NCBI RefSeq assembly: GCF_003355155.1
Contig: NZ_CP031320.1
Span: forward strand, 3,525,367-3,589,366
Reading direction: 5' to 3'
Length of the DNA stretch: 64,000 bases
From: Streptomyces armeniacus
GTDB taxonomy: Bacteria; Actinomycetota; Actinomycetes; Streptomycetales; Streptomycetaceae
In this document: positions 24,435 to 33,265 of the stretch, piece by piece
Position numbering within the stretch: the stretch's first letter is position 1
Layout: every line of letters begins with the position of its first letter
Translations under genes and position numbers: made by a program
The notes under the pieces: model-generated
Databases searched by the model: none
What the model was told of the DNA's origin: nothing
The model's input: the letters and a program-made list of their open reading frames with translations, nothing else

Positions 24435-24992
24435 GTGAAGGCCGCCTTTCTCGTGGCCCCCGCAGGGGTCGAACAAATGGAACTCACCGACCCGTGGCGG
24501 GCCGTGATCGAAGCCGGAGGGTCGCCGCGGCTCATCTCCACGACCAACGGCCGCGTGCAGGCGTTCCACCATCTCGACAAGGCCGACACCTTCGCCGTGG
24601 ACCAGACCGTGGAGGAGGCGACGGTGGACGAGTACGACGGGCTGGTGCTCCCCGGCGGCGTCGCGAACCCGGACGCCCTGCGGATGGATCCGACCGCCGT
24701 ACGGTTCGTGAAGGGCTTCTTCGACGCGGGCAAGCCGGTCGCGGCGATCTGCCACGCGCCGTGGACGCTGATCGAGGCCGACGTGGTGAACGGCCGTACG
24801 CTCACCTCGTGGCCGAGCCTGCAGACGGACCTCCGCAACGCGGGCGCGACATGGGTCGACCAGCAGGTCTTCGTCTGCCGCGGCGGGCCCAACTCGCTGG
24901 TGACAAGCCGGAAGCCGGACGACCTGAAGGCGTTCGACGAGGCGTTCGTCGCGGAGTTCGCCCGCGCGGCGAGCGCGGCGACACCCGGCTGA
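24435..24992 (+). CDS. DJ-1/PfpI-family glutamine-amidotransferase-like protein
   Basis: 185 residues. The nucleophile elbow is AAICHAPWTL (Cys-His pair), with the conserved Glu in the N-terminal half and the VLPGGVANPDALR loop. This is the PfpI subgroup, whose members act as proteases or deglycases/stress proteins. The GTG at 24435 is chosen because AGGAG sits 8 nt upstream; the in-frame GTG at 24426 overlaps that site. It lies 128 bp after the XRE gene in the same direction and ends at a strong hairpin facing the L,D-transpeptidase gene. Confidence 0.88.
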   Translation: MKAAFLVAPAGVEQMELTDPWRAVIEAGGSPRLISTTNGRVQAFHHLDKADTFAVDQTVEEATVDEYDGLVLPGGVANPDALRMDPTAVRFVKGFFDAGKPVAAICHAPWTLIEADVVNGRTLTSWPSLQTDLRNAGATWVDQQVFVCRGGPNSLVTSRKPDDLKAFDEAFVAEFARAASAATPG

Positions 24993-25045
24993 CGACTTCG
25001 CCGTGGGCGCAGCGCGTGCCGGAGCACGCGTGCCGGAGCACGACA

Positions 25046-25082
25046 GAGGCGGGGCACGGGAGTTGCTCCCGTGCCCCGCCTC
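25046..25082. terminator. Strong bidirectional terminator hairpin
   Basis: Perfect 17-bp stem (25046-25062 with 25066-25082) closed by a TTG loop, between the convergent pfpI-like and L,D-transpeptidase genes. Confidence 0.85.
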
Positions 25083-25132
25083 GTGCGTACGTCCGCTGCG
25101 CCCGCGAGTGCGAGTGCGTCAGCGCTCCGGCC

Positions 25133-26392
25133 TCAGAGGGCCGAGCCCGCCTGCCACTCGGACCAGGACATGTTCCAGCCGTTGAGGCCGTTGTCCGGCT
25201 TGATCTCCTTGTCGGGCGAGTTCTTGACGATGACCACGTCACCGAGCATCGAGTTCTCGTAGAACCAGGCGCCGTCCTGCTTCTTGTCGCCCGCGCCCTT
25301 GACGTCGTTCAGACCGACGCAGCCGTGGCTGGTGTTGGCGGAGCCGAAGATGGAGTCGGCGCCCCAGTAGTTCCCGTGGATGAAGGTGCCCGAGGTCGAC
25401 AGGCGCATGGCGTGCGGCACGTCCTTGATGTCGTACTCGCCCTTGCCGTCGTCGTCCGTGAAGCCGACGGTCGCGCCGTTCATACGGGTCTCCGTGAACT
25501 TCTCGGAGATCACCATCTCGCCGTTGTACGTGGGGTTCTCGGCGTTGCCGGCCGAGATCGGGATCGTCTTGACCGTCTTGCCGTCCCGGACGACCGTCAT
25601 CTTCTTCGTCTTCACGTCCACCGTGCTGACCTGCGACCGGCCGACGTTGAAGGAGAACTCCTTGTCCTGCACGCCGGTGACACCCTCGGAGGCGTCCACG
25701 CCGTCGAGGTTCAGATCGACGCTGACCTTGGATCCCGGCTTCCAGTAGTCCTCCGGCCGGAAGTCGATACGCGTGTCACTGAACCAGTGCCCGACGATCT
25801 GCTGGCCGCCGGTGCTGCTGACCTTGATCGCCGACTGGACGTCCTTCTTGTTGGTGACCGGCTTGTCGAAGTTGATCGACACCGGCATGCCCACGCCCAC
25901 GGTCTTGCCGTCATCAGGCTTGAAATAGCCGATGAAGCTGTTCTCCGGGGAGACGGTGGTGAACGTCGAGGCCTCGTGCGCCTCGCGCCCCTCGTCGTCC
26001 TTCGCCACGGCCTTGACCTCGTACTTCGTGGCCCGCTCCAGCGCACTGGCCGGCTTCCACGACTTGCCGTCGGCGGCGATGGAGCCCTCGACCGCGGTGC
26101 CCGTCTGGGCGGCGGTCATGGTCACGTCGACGAGCTTGCCCTTGGTGACCGTGACCTTGCCGCCGGTGTTGATGCTGGCGCCGGACTTGCCGTCCTTGGG
26201 CTCGATGGATATTCGCGCGTCGGAGCTCTCCTCGGCAGCCGCCTTGTCGGCCTTGCTCTGGGAGTCGGACTTCTCCTTGCCGTCCTTCCCCCCGTCGCCG
26301 CCGTCGTCGCCGCCGCACGCGGTCAGCGCCAGCGCACCGCTCAGCAGCATCGCCGCCGCCGCTACGGCCCTGCGGTGCTTCCCCACCGTCAT
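25133..26392 (-). CDS. L,D-transpeptidase lipoprotein with Ig-like domains
   Basis: 419-residue exported cell-wall enzyme forming 3-3 cross-links in peptidoglycan. A lipoprotein signal ends at LALTACGGD (lipobox Cys near residue 26), followed by a charged linker. Two Ig-like domains (about 45-255) precede the YkuD domain with HGNYWGADSIFGSANTSHGC, the last residue being catalytic Cys358, and then VGLND. This is the layout of actinobacterial LdtMt2-like proteins. ATG 26392 has GGAG 9 nt upstream; ATG 26407 is an alternative adding five residues. Probably monocistronic. Confidence 0.93.
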   Translation of the reverse strand: MTVGKHRRAVAAAAMLLSGALALTACGGDDGGDGGKDGKEKSDSQSKADKAAAEESSDARISIEPKDGKSGASINTGGKVTVTKGKLVDVTMTAAQTGTAVEGSIAADGKSWKPASALERATKYEVKAVAKDDEGREAHEASTFTTVSPENSFIGYFKPDDGKTVGVGMPVSINFDKPVTNKKDVQSAIKVSSTGGQQIVGHWFSDTRIDFRPEDYWKPGSKVSVDLNLDGVDASEGVTGVQDKEFSFNVGRSQVSTVDVKTKKMTVVRDGKTVKTIPISAGNAENPTYNGEMVISEKFTETRMNGATVGFTDDDGKGEYDIKDVPHAMRLSTSGTFIHGNYWGADSIFGSANTSHGCVGLNDVKGAGDKKQDGAWFYENSMLGDVVIVKNSPDKEIKPDNGLNGWNMSWSEWQAGSAL

Positions 26393-26646
26393 CACACGCT
26401 TCTCCATCTGCTTGCCGAGTCCAAGACTCCCAGAACCCCAACCGCCGTAGACCCCCGTACCGGCGAAAACCGGACAAGCGTATCCCAGCTCTACTCATCA
26501 ATACGCAGGTGCGCTGTGATCCGTTCCACCTCTGCGGAAAGTGTGGGACAAGACACCTGATCGTGATCCTCTGCCGCTCTGAACGACCGTGACCGACAGG
26601 TATGGGATCTTCCGGACTCCCGGGTGCCTGCCCGGCCAGTCCGCCG

Positions 26647-26964
26647 CTACACCTCGTCCGGCCAATCGCCGGCGTCATCCATGTCACACACACGCTGCTC
26701 GCTGCCCCAGCTCGCGTGCGCCAGCTCAACTCCCGGCAATCCCTTGACCAGGTCGAACGGATCGACGAGATATGAGAGCGCCTCCGCCGGGTCCGCCGCC
26801 ACGGCCGCGCCGACGCGCTCGCGCTCCGCGTCCGGCACGTGTGCGTCCGCCGCCAGCTGCTCCCGGGCGGCACCGGCCAACGCGGCGGGATCGGCGATCT
26901 CCACGACGAGTTCCACCCGGAGCCGTACGTGGGGCGAGGTGCCGGAGGGGGTGTCAGCGCTCAT
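26647..26964 (-). CDS. Small conserved hypothetical protein
   Basis: 105-residue acidic soluble protein (MSADTPSGTSPHVRLRVELV then VEIADPAALAGAAREQL; ending CDMDDAGDWPDEV). No domain recognised. ATG 26964 was chosen; the frame extends upstream another 30 residues without a clear start signal. It is co-oriented with the L,D-transpeptidase gene 240 bp downstream and divergent from the small secreted protein. Function unknown. Confidence 0.6.
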   Translation of the reverse strand: MSADTPSGTSPHVRLRVELVVEIADPAALAGAAREQLAADAHVPDAERERVGAAVAADPAEALSYLVDPFDLVKGLPGVELAHASWGSEQRVCDMDDAGDWPDEV

Positions 26965-27068
26965 GGCAGCGAGCGTATGCGCCCTGGCCTCCACTTCTTT
27001 CCCACGACCCGCGGCGTCACTAACATCAGCCCCTGCACTGCCGATTCGCAGCACCTAGGGGGCTCCCC

Positions 27069-27446
27069 GTGCCCATACCGCCCACCGCAACCGCTCACCG
27101 CAGGCCACTGGCCACGGCGGTCGTCGCGGCGGGGGCGCTGCTCGCCGTGTGGTTCCTGCCCTCGGCGAACACCTCATCCGACATGGCCTCGACCGGCGCG
27201 GTGAACAGTGCGCACGCCGCCCCGGGTAACGGACATTCCGCACATAGCGGGCAGTCTCCGGACAACTCCGGCACTTCAGTTGAGGCAGAGAGCCAGGACG
27301 GCAAGCAGCCCCGGGCGTCCGGCGAAGCCGACGAGGACACCGGCAGCACGCCGTACGTCCTCGGCGGGGTGGGCGTCGGCGCGGCCGGACTCGGACTGCT
27401 CGCGGCACGTGCCGTACGGCGCGACCGCGGCACGGCGCGGACCTGA
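27069..27446 (+). CDS. Small secreted protein with C-terminal membrane anchor
   Basis: 125 residues: an N-terminal signal-like helix (PLATAVVAAGALLAVWFLPS, residues 13-32), a polar His/Ser/Gly/Glu-rich middle, and a C-terminal hydrophobic helix followed by Arg residues ([20 protein letters not shown] then VRRDRG). The pattern of helix plus basic tail without an LPXTG resembles surface-exposed, membrane-anchored proteins. GTG 27069 has GGGG about 7 nt upstream. The stop lies within a 20-bp tandem repeat. Function unknown. Confidence 0.68.
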   Translation: MPIPPTATAHRRPLATAVVAAGALLAVWFLPSANTSSDMASTGAVNSAHAAPGNGHSAHSGQSPDNSGTSVEAESQDGKQPRASGEADEDTGSTPYVLGGVGVGAAGLGLLAARAVRRDRGTART

Positions 27447-27510
27447 GCCGCACGGCGCGGACCTGAGCCGCACGGCGCACACCTCAGCCGCACCGCGCGG
27501 ACCTGAGCCG
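27431..27510. repeat. 20-bp tandem repeat, four units, across a stop codon
   Basis: CACGGCGCGGACCTGAGCCG occurs twice exactly (27431-27450, 27451-27470), then twice with two or one changes. The first unit includes the stop codon of the small secreted protein. It lies between convergent genes (27069 and hutH). Confidence 0.85.
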
Positions 27511-27581
27511 CACGGCGCCCGTTCAGCAGGTACGCGCGGGGCGCGGGCGCCGTCCGTACGGGCGCCCGCTCCGCCCCGCCG

Positions 27582-29183
27582 TCAGACCAGCGGCCCGGTT
27601 ACCGACTCCGCCGCCGCGACCAGCCCGCCGCTCCGTACGAACGCCTCGGCCGCCGCCATGTCCGGTGCCAGGTGACGGTCCTGGCCCGCGCCCGCGACCC
27701 CGGCGTCCCGCGCCGCCGCGAGCACCGCGCGCGATGCCGGCGCCGGCACGGGCCCCTCCGCCGCGCGCAACTCGACGGCGCGCGCCGCCGCGTAGAGCTC
27801 GATGGCGATGATCCGCGTCAGGTTGTCCACCGCCGTCCGCAGCTTGCGCGCCGCCGACCAGCCCATCGACACGTGGTCCTCCTGCATCGCGGAGGACGGG
27901 ATCGAGTCGGCCGACGCGGGCACCGCGAGCCGCTTCAACTCGCTGACCAGCGCGGCCTGTGTGTACTGCGCGATCATCAGCCCCGAGTCGACCCCGGCGT
28001 CCTGCGCCAGGAACGGCGGCAGCCCGTGCGAACGGTTCTTGTCCAGCAGCCGGTCCGTGCGGCGCTCTGCGATGGAACCGAGGTCCGCGGCGGCGATGGC
28101 GAGGAAGTCGAGCACGTAAGCGACGGGCGCGCCGTGGAAGTTGCCGTTCGACTCCACTCGGCCGTCGGGCAGCACCACCGGATTGTCGACGGCGGAGGCG
28201 AGTTCGCGCCCGGCGACCGTACGGGCGTGCGCGAGCGTGTCCCGTACGGCGCCCGCGACCTGCGGGGCACACCGTACGGAGTACGCGTCCTGGACGCGCG
28301 GCGCGTCGTCCTGGTGGTGCCCGGTCAGGCCCGAACCGGCCAGCACCTTCCGCATGTTGGCCGCACTGTCGGCCAGCCCCGGGTGCGGCCGGATGGCGTG
28401 CAGCTCGGGCGCGAGCACCCGGTCGGTGCCGAGCAGGCCCTCCAGGGTGAGCGCCGCGGTGATGTCGGCGGAGGTCAGCAGCCGCGCCAGGTCGGCGCAG
28501 GCCATGACGAGCATGCCGAGCATGCCGTCGGTGCCGTTGAGGAGGGCGAGGCCCTCCTTCTCGCGCAGCTCGACGGGGGCGATGCCGTGCTCGGCGAGCA
28601 GCTCGGCGGCGGGCCGTACGGCGCCCTCCGCGGCGCCCGTGCCGCCCGCGGCGCCCGGCGCGGACCCCCGCGCCGCGCCGGGCCCTTCGGCCTCGCCCTC
28701 GCCCAGCAGCGTCAGCGCGCAGTGCGAGAGGGGGGCCAGGTCGCCGGAGCAGCCGAGGGAACCGTACTCGTGGACGACGGGTGTGATGCCCGCGTTGAGC
28801 ACGTCGGCCATGGTCTGCGCGACCTCGGGGCGTACGCCCGTGCGGCCCGAGCAGACCGTCTTGAGCCGCAGGAACATCAGCGCGCGCACCACCTCGCGCT
28901 CCACGCGCGGGCCCATGCCCGCGGCGTGCGAGCGCACGATGTTGCGCTGCAGCTGGGCGCGGAGACCGGGACTGATGTGCCGGACGGCGAGAGCGCCGAA
29001 GCCGGTGGAGACGCCGTACACGGGCTCGGGCTTGGCCGCCAGGTCGTCGACGAACCCGCGCGCGGCGGCGATGGCGTCCAGGGTCTCCTGGGAGAGCTCG
29101 ACCCGGGCACCGTCCCGGGCAACGGCGAGAACGTCCTCGGCGCTCGTGCCGGACGGTTCCACCACCACAGTGTGCATATTCAT
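27582..29183 (-). CDS. hutH: Histidine ammonia-lyase
   Basis: 533-residue enzyme converting histidine to urocanate and ammonia, first step of histidine use. The prosthetic-group triad that normally reads Ala-Ser-Gly is Cys145-Ser146-Gly147 here (GSLGCSGDLAPLSH). Serine and glycine, needed for the MIO cofactor, are kept. Other signatures such as YGVSTGFG, NGTDGMLGML and SSAMQEDHVSMGW are normal. A 30-residue Gly/Ala-rich insert after LLGEGEAEG makes the protein longer than the usual 510 residues. ATG 29183 follows AGGGTG by 8 nt. From memory it is adjacent to the GGDEF gene in S. coelicolor as well. Confidence 0.94.
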   Translation of the reverse strand: MNMHTVVVEPSGTSAEDVLAVARDGARVELSQETLDAIAAARGFVDDLAAKPEPVYGVSTGFGALAVRHISPGLRAQLQRNIVRSHAAGMGPRVEREVVRALMFLRLKTVCSGRTGVRPEVAQTMADVLNAGITPVVHEYGSLGCSGDLAPLSHCALTLLGEGEAEGPGAARGSAPGAAGGTGAAEGAVRPAAELLAEHGIAPVELREKEGLALLNGTDGMLGMLVMACADLARLLTSADITAALTLEGLLGTDRVLAPELHAIRPHPGLADSAANMRKVLAGSGLTGHHQDDAPRVQDAYSVRCAPQVAGAVRDTLAHARTVAGRELASAVDNPVVLPDGRVESNGNFHGAPVAYVLDFLAIAAADLGSIAERRTDRLLDKNRSHGLPPFLAQDAGVDSGLMIAQYTQAALVSELKRLAVPASADSIPSSAMQEDHVSMGWSAARKLRTAVDNLTRIIAIELYAAARAVELRAAEGPVPAPASRAVLAAARDAGVAGAGQDRHLAPDMAAAEAFVRSGGLVAAAESVTGPLV

Positions 29184-29321
29184 ATTCAGGCACCCTAGAG
29201 AGTGAATCGCAATCTGTCACGGCCGGGTGAATCGCGGTGCCCGCGCGGCTCCGCCGCGTGGTCGCCCCGAGGCGACGACCCCAGCCGGGCGAGCCGAGCA
29301 CAGTGAAGCGGAAACGATTCC

Positions 29322-30482
29322 TCAATGCGGCGCGCTCCCCCTGAAGCGGCGCCGTTCACCCCCCGGCCGGGCCGGGGCGTCCGCCAGCCGGATCACCGGG
29401 TCCTCCGGGCCGCCGTCCCGCCCCGCGACGACCGGTTTCTCCGCGCGCGCCGCCTTCGCGCGGTACTGCGCCGCGTCCGCCAGCCGGAACAGCCGGCGCG
29501 CGGACCGTACGGGCCCGATCGGGTCGCCCGTCGACGCGACCCCGCACGCGACGCCCTCGCCCAGCTCCAACTCCCCTGCCCGGCGGCACAGTTCGTCCGC
29601 CGCGCGCACCACCTCGTCGGCGGGCAGGCCCACCGCGAGCAGGCAGAACTCGTCCCCGCCCAGCCGCGCCGCCAGCGCGCCCGGCAGCATCGCGCCGCAC
29701 AGCGACAGCACCGAGCCGAAGCGCTCCAGCAGCCGGTCGCCGGCCGTGTGCCCGTGCTCGTCGTTCACGCGCTTGAGGCCGTTGATGTCGCATACGGCGA
29801 GGCTGACGACAGCGTCCTCCGTACGGTGCAGCTCGATCGCCTCGTCCAGCCTGGCGTCCACTGCGCGGCGGTTCGCGAGGCCCGTGAGGGGGTCGGTGAA
29901 GGCGAGTTGGCGCACCTCCTCCAGCCGCTCGTTCTGGGCGATCCCGGCCGCGATGATCGCGGCGAGCACGGACGCGAAGTCGGCGTCGTCCCGCCGGAAG
30001 ACCGGTGCGCCGGCCTCCCGCGCGACGTACAGCTCGCCCCACGCCCGGCCGTGCAGCACGATCGGCGCCACCACGCAGCAGCCGCGGCCGCGGCGCCGCA
30101 GCGCCTCCGCCCGCCTGCCGCTGGCGCGCGCGCTGATGTGTGCGCCGACGCGGGTGCCGTCCGCCGTCTCCACCCAGGCGTGCGGCTCGCCGCCGCCGCA
30201 CGCCCAGCGCTCGTGCAGGAACTCGGTGATCTCGGGGAAGTCGTGCACCGGGTACGACTCGTCGTCCGGGTACTCCGCCTCGTCGTCCGCGAGCGCGCCC
30301 ACGTTCACCAGTACGCGCAGCCGCCCGTGCTCCCGTTCCCAGACGGAGACCGCCGCGAACGCGCCGCCCATCGCCTCCCGGGCGCCCGCGGCCGCCGCGT
30401 ACGCGACCTCGAGCGACGTGTGGGCCGCCGCCATGGCCTGCGCCAGTTCCACGACCGCCCGCAGCCGCGCGTCCTCTCCCAT
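29322..30482 (-). CDS. GAF-GGDEF diguanylate cyclase
   Basis: 386-residue cytosolic protein. A GAF-like sensor spans about residues 10-185 and the GGDEF domain about 195-365. The catalytic loop LGGDEF is intact at residues 274-279, and the substrate/metal residues in FTDPLTGLANRR and CDINGLKRVND are present, so it should make c-di-GMP from GTP. No inhibitory RxxD site precedes GGDEF (residues 267-270 are PGAL), so product inhibition through that site is unlikely. C-di-GMP blocks sporulation in Streptomyces via BldD. The C-terminus is Arg/Pro-rich. The gene stands alone. Confidence 0.9.
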   Translation of the reverse strand: MGEDARLRAVVELAQAMAAAHTSLEVAYAAAAGAREAMGGAFAAVSVWEREHGRLRVLVNVGALADDEAEYPDDESYPVHDFPEITEFLHERWACGGGEPHAWVETADGTRVGAHISARASGRRAEALRRRGRGCCVVAPIVLHGRAWGELYVAREAGAPVFRRDDADFASVLAAIIAAGIAQNERLEEVRQLAFTDPLTGLANRRAVDARLDEAIELHRTEDAVVSLAVCDINGLKRVNDEHGHTAGDRLLERFGSVLSLCGAMLPGALAARLGGDEFCLLAVGLPADEVVRAADELCRRAGELELGEGVACGVASTGDPIGPVRSARRLFRLADAAQYRAKAARAEKPVVAGRDGGPEDPVIRLADAPARPGGERRRFRGSAPH

Positions 30483-30659
30483 GCGCCCAGCCTAGAAGTG
30501 TTCGGCGCCCGGCGCCGTGTCATGCGCGCCGGGTATTTCACCCGCCGTACGCCCGCGCGCGGCACCCGCCGTACGCCGACACGGTGCACCCGCACCACCC
30601 CGGCTACGGCCGACGGCGGACGGGCCCGCCGGGCGGCCGGTCCCGCCCCCGTTCCGGCG

Positions 30660-31505
30660 TTACTCCCCCGGCCAGTCCGGCTTCCGCTTCTCGTTGAACG
30701 CGGCCACGCCCTCCGCCCGGTCCCCGGAGAACGCGGTGCTGCGCCAGGCCGCGTCCTCGATCTCCAGCCCGGCCCGCAGGCCGGTGCCCCAGCCCGTACG
30801 CAGCGCCCGCTTGGCCGCCCGCAGCCCGACCGGCGAGTTCGCGGCGATACGGCCGGCCAGCGCCAGCGCCTCCGTACGGTCCTCGCCCGGCCCCACCAGC
30901 TGGTCCACGAGCCCCAGCCCGTGCGCCTCCGGCGCCTCGACCCGGCGCGCGCTGAAGATCAACTCTGCCGCGCGTGCGGCACCCACGCGGCGCGGCAGCA
31001 ACTGCGTACCGCCGCCGCCCGGGATCACCCCGACCGACACCTCCGGCAGCCCGACGACGGCGCTCGGGTCGGCCACGATGAGGTCGCAGGAGAGCGCCAG
31101 CTCGAAGCCGCCGCCGAGGGCGTAGCCGTGTACGGCGGCGATCGTCGGCATGGGCAGCTCCAGCACGCCGGTGTACGCGGCCCGCGCGTGCGGGCGCTGA
31201 CGGCCCAGCTCGGCGTCCGTGAAGGAGTTGCGCTCCTTGAGGTCGGCGCCGACGCAGAAGGCGCGCTCGTGCGTCGAGGTCAGGACTACCACCCGTACGG
31301 AGGTGTCCCGCGCGAGATCCGCGCAGGCGGCGGCGAGGCCGCGGGCCAGCTCGGTGGAGACGGCGTTCATCGCCCCCGGCCGGTCCAGCACCAGCTCGGC
31401 GACGTGCGCCGCGCCCGCTCCCTCGCTCGCGCCGTCGCTCGTACCGTCGCTCGTACCGTCGCTCGCTCCGGTCCTGACCTCGACCCACTCGCCGTACCGC
31501 GTCAT
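30660..31505 (-). CDS. Enoyl-CoA hydratase/isomerase family protein
   Basis: 281-residue crotonase-fold enzyme. Oxyanion-hole segments are HERAFCVGADLKE and VHGYALGGGFELALSCDLIV. The Glu/Glu catalytic positions fall in LPEVSVGVIPGGGGTQLLPR, where Glu of LPEV is present. Probably acts in fatty- or amino-acid degradation. Near the N-terminus a Ser-Asp-Gly-Thr repeat (SDGTSDGTSDGASEG) is inserted, encoded by a 12-bp DNA repeat. It is located upstream of, and in the same direction as, the GGDEF gene, with a 177-bp gap. Confidence 0.88.
   Translation of the reverse strand: MTRYGEWVEVRTGASDGTSDGTSDGASEGAGAAHVAELVLDRPGAMNAVSTELARGLAAACADLARDTSVRVVVLTSTHERAFCVGADLKERNSFTDAELGRQRPHARAAYTGVLELPMPTIAAVHGYALGGGFELALSCDLIVADPSAVVGLPEVSVGVIPGGGGTQLLPRRVGAARAAELIFSARRVEAPEAHGLGLVDQLVGPGEDRTEALALAGRIAANSPVGLRAAKRALRTGWGTGLRAGLEIEDAAWRSTAFSGDRAEGVAAFNEKRKPDWPGE
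31432..31467. repeat. 12-bp tandem repeat in the enoyl-CoA hydratase gene
   Basis: CCGTCGCTCGTA at 31432 and 31444 and a near copy at 31456 encode the SDGT repeats in the minus-strand protein. Confidence 0.8.
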
Positions 31506-31635
31506 CGCACGCTCCTCACCCGTTAACGGCCGCTCACGTCTTCACGCTGCGGAGCATCATCGCGCACGCCGCGTGCGCCGTGCGCGGCGGGCCAGCGCGC
31601 CGACACCGCCCCCGAGGCCGCCCCTCGGCCCCGCC

Positions 31636-31793
31636 CAGCCGTCCGGCGTTCGAGGCGGACCCGAGCCACATCAGCCCGTCCGGCGATTGAGGACGGCCCT
31701 CAGCCACGATGTGCGTACGGCCGCCGACGGCCCAGGACCCGACGAACCTCCGCCCGGCGACCGCCCCCGTCCGTCCTCAAACGCCGGACGGGC
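31636..31793. repeat. Streptomyces intergenic inverted-repeat element (copy C, compound)
   Basis: Left arm 31674-31694 and right arm 31773-31793, each 21 bp, form the same one-mismatch inverted repeat as copy B, with a 78-bp centre. A degenerate extra arm (GCCGTCCGGCGTTCGAGGCG) sits at about 31638-31657. The element occupies the 440-bp gap between the hydratase and adenylate cyclase genes; nothing else is recognisable in that gap. Confidence 0.85.
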
Positions 31794-31944
31794 TGGATTG
31801 CGGGACCGCGCCACCGTCGCTCACCGCACGCACGCCTGGGTTGGGGGACCGCGCCGCCGTCGCATGCCGCACGCACATCCCGGCCCGGGGAGCCGGGCAG
31901 GTTGCGCAGGGGCATCGCGTACGCGGCGGGCGAACCCCCGGGGG

Positions 31945-33084
31945 TCAGGTGCGGCGGGTCAGGAGCCAGGGTTCGACGATGCCGAGGCCCCGGACCGGCC
32001 GCCGGTACAGCGGCTGGAGCGCGAAGCGGAAACCCGAGAGGTCCTCGCTCTCCTTCTCCGACTCCGGCGCGTCACCCGCCGCCGTGAGCTCCGAGCGGAA
32101 CGCGTCGTCCACCAGCACCGTGTCCTTCGGCGCTATCGACGTCAGCCGGCTCGCGAGGTTGACGGTGTTGCCGAAGACGTCGCCCATCCGCGTCGTCATG
32201 GTGCCGAAGGCGATGCCGACGCGGAGCTCCGGCATCGTGTTGTCGTTGCCCATCGTCTCGATGAGCCGCATCCCGATCTCCGCCGCCGTGCCCGCGTCCT
32301 CGGCGACGTACAGCACCTCGTCGCCCAGCGCCTTGATCAGCCGACCGCCGTGTGCGGCGACCAGGTCGGCGGCGGTGGTCTCGAACGCCTCGACCAGTTC
32401 GCCGAGTTCCTCGTCCTCCAGCCGGCGGGTCAGCCGGGTGAAGCCGACCAGGTCGGCGAAGCCGATCGCCTGCCGCCGGTCGACCATCTCCTCCTCGTCG
32501 TTCTGTACGACCCGTCCGGTGGCCGCCGCCAGCTGGCGGCGCCAGACGTACACGAGGAACTCCTCCAGCTCCGGCAGCAGCAGCTGGACCAGCGGGTACG
32601 TGACCTCGTTGCGGGTCATGCCCGGCTCGGGCGGGTCGGTGAGGCTCTCCAGGAACGAGTCCACCTGCCAGTCGGCCAGCCGTGCCGTGGTCTGTCCCGC
32701 CGAACGGGCGACCTGCACCGCCATCGACTCGCTGAGCAGCCCGGCCTCCACCAGGCCGGAGAGCCGCCGCAGGGCGAGCACGTCGCCCTCGGTCAGCGCG
32801 CGGGCCTGGCCTACGTCGGCGAAGCCCATCGCGCGCCAGAAGCGGGACGCGAGCTCCATCGGCACACCCGCGGCGCGGGCCGCCTGAAACGGCGTGTACT
32901 GCCGCGGCGAACCGAGGATCAGCTCCTCGATCCGAAGGGCACTGGGGTCGTCCTCGGGGCCGCCGTGCGGGGACGCGGAGGCCGCCTCGCCGCCGGGAGT
33001 GTCCGGCTCATCCACGGCCACTGCCCGCCCCTTGCCAGGTCCGGTCGTCCCTGTGCACAGCCCTTCCGTTCTCTTCCCTGTCAT
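31945..33084 (-). CDS. cya: Class III adenylate cyclase
   Basis: 379-residue cytosolic cyclase producing cAMP, which in Streptomyces influences germination and development. The catalytic domain (about 200-350) has the metal Asp in RRQAIGFADLVGFTRLTRRL, the second in GRLIKALGDEVLYV, and the transition-state Asn/Arg in GNTVNLASRLTS. The N-terminal 190 residues form the Streptomyces/Mycobacterium-type regulatory region with a MerR-like stretch (YTPFQAARAAGVPMELASRF). ATG 33084 is used; a GTG about 22 codons later (near 33018) after AAGGGGCGGG is a plausible alternative start. It is transcribed in the same direction as birA upstream. Confidence 0.92.
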   Translation of the reverse strand: MTGKRTEGLCTGTTGPGKGRAVAVDEPDTPGGEAASASPHGGPEDDPSALRIEELILGSPRQYTPFQAARAAGVPMELASRFWRAMGFADVGQARALTEGDVLALRRLSGLVEAGLLSESMAVQVARSAGQTTARLADWQVDSFLESLTDPPEPGMTRNEVTYPLVQLLLPELEEFLVYVWRRQLAAATGRVVQNDEEEMVDRRQAIGFADLVGFTRLTRRLEDEELGELVEAFETTAADLVAAHGGRLIKALGDEVLYVAEDAGTAAEIGMRLIETMGNDNTMPELRVGIAFGTMTTRMGDVFGNTVNLASRLTSIAPKDTVLVDDAFRSELTAAGDAPESEKESEDLSGFRFALQPLYRRPVRGLGIVEPWLLTRRT

Positions 33085-33265
33085 CGGAGTACGCGGAATC
33101 CCAACAATACGGCAGGTGTGTGCCAGCTCACTCTCTCTCCGGCACGTCCGTCACGCCCGGCATCACGCCGTACGCCCCGGACGCACACCCGGCACCCGGG
33201 ACGGACCCACACCGGCGCCCGTGCCGCCACCCGCCGCGGCCCGTGCCGCGGCGCACCGCGCCGCC

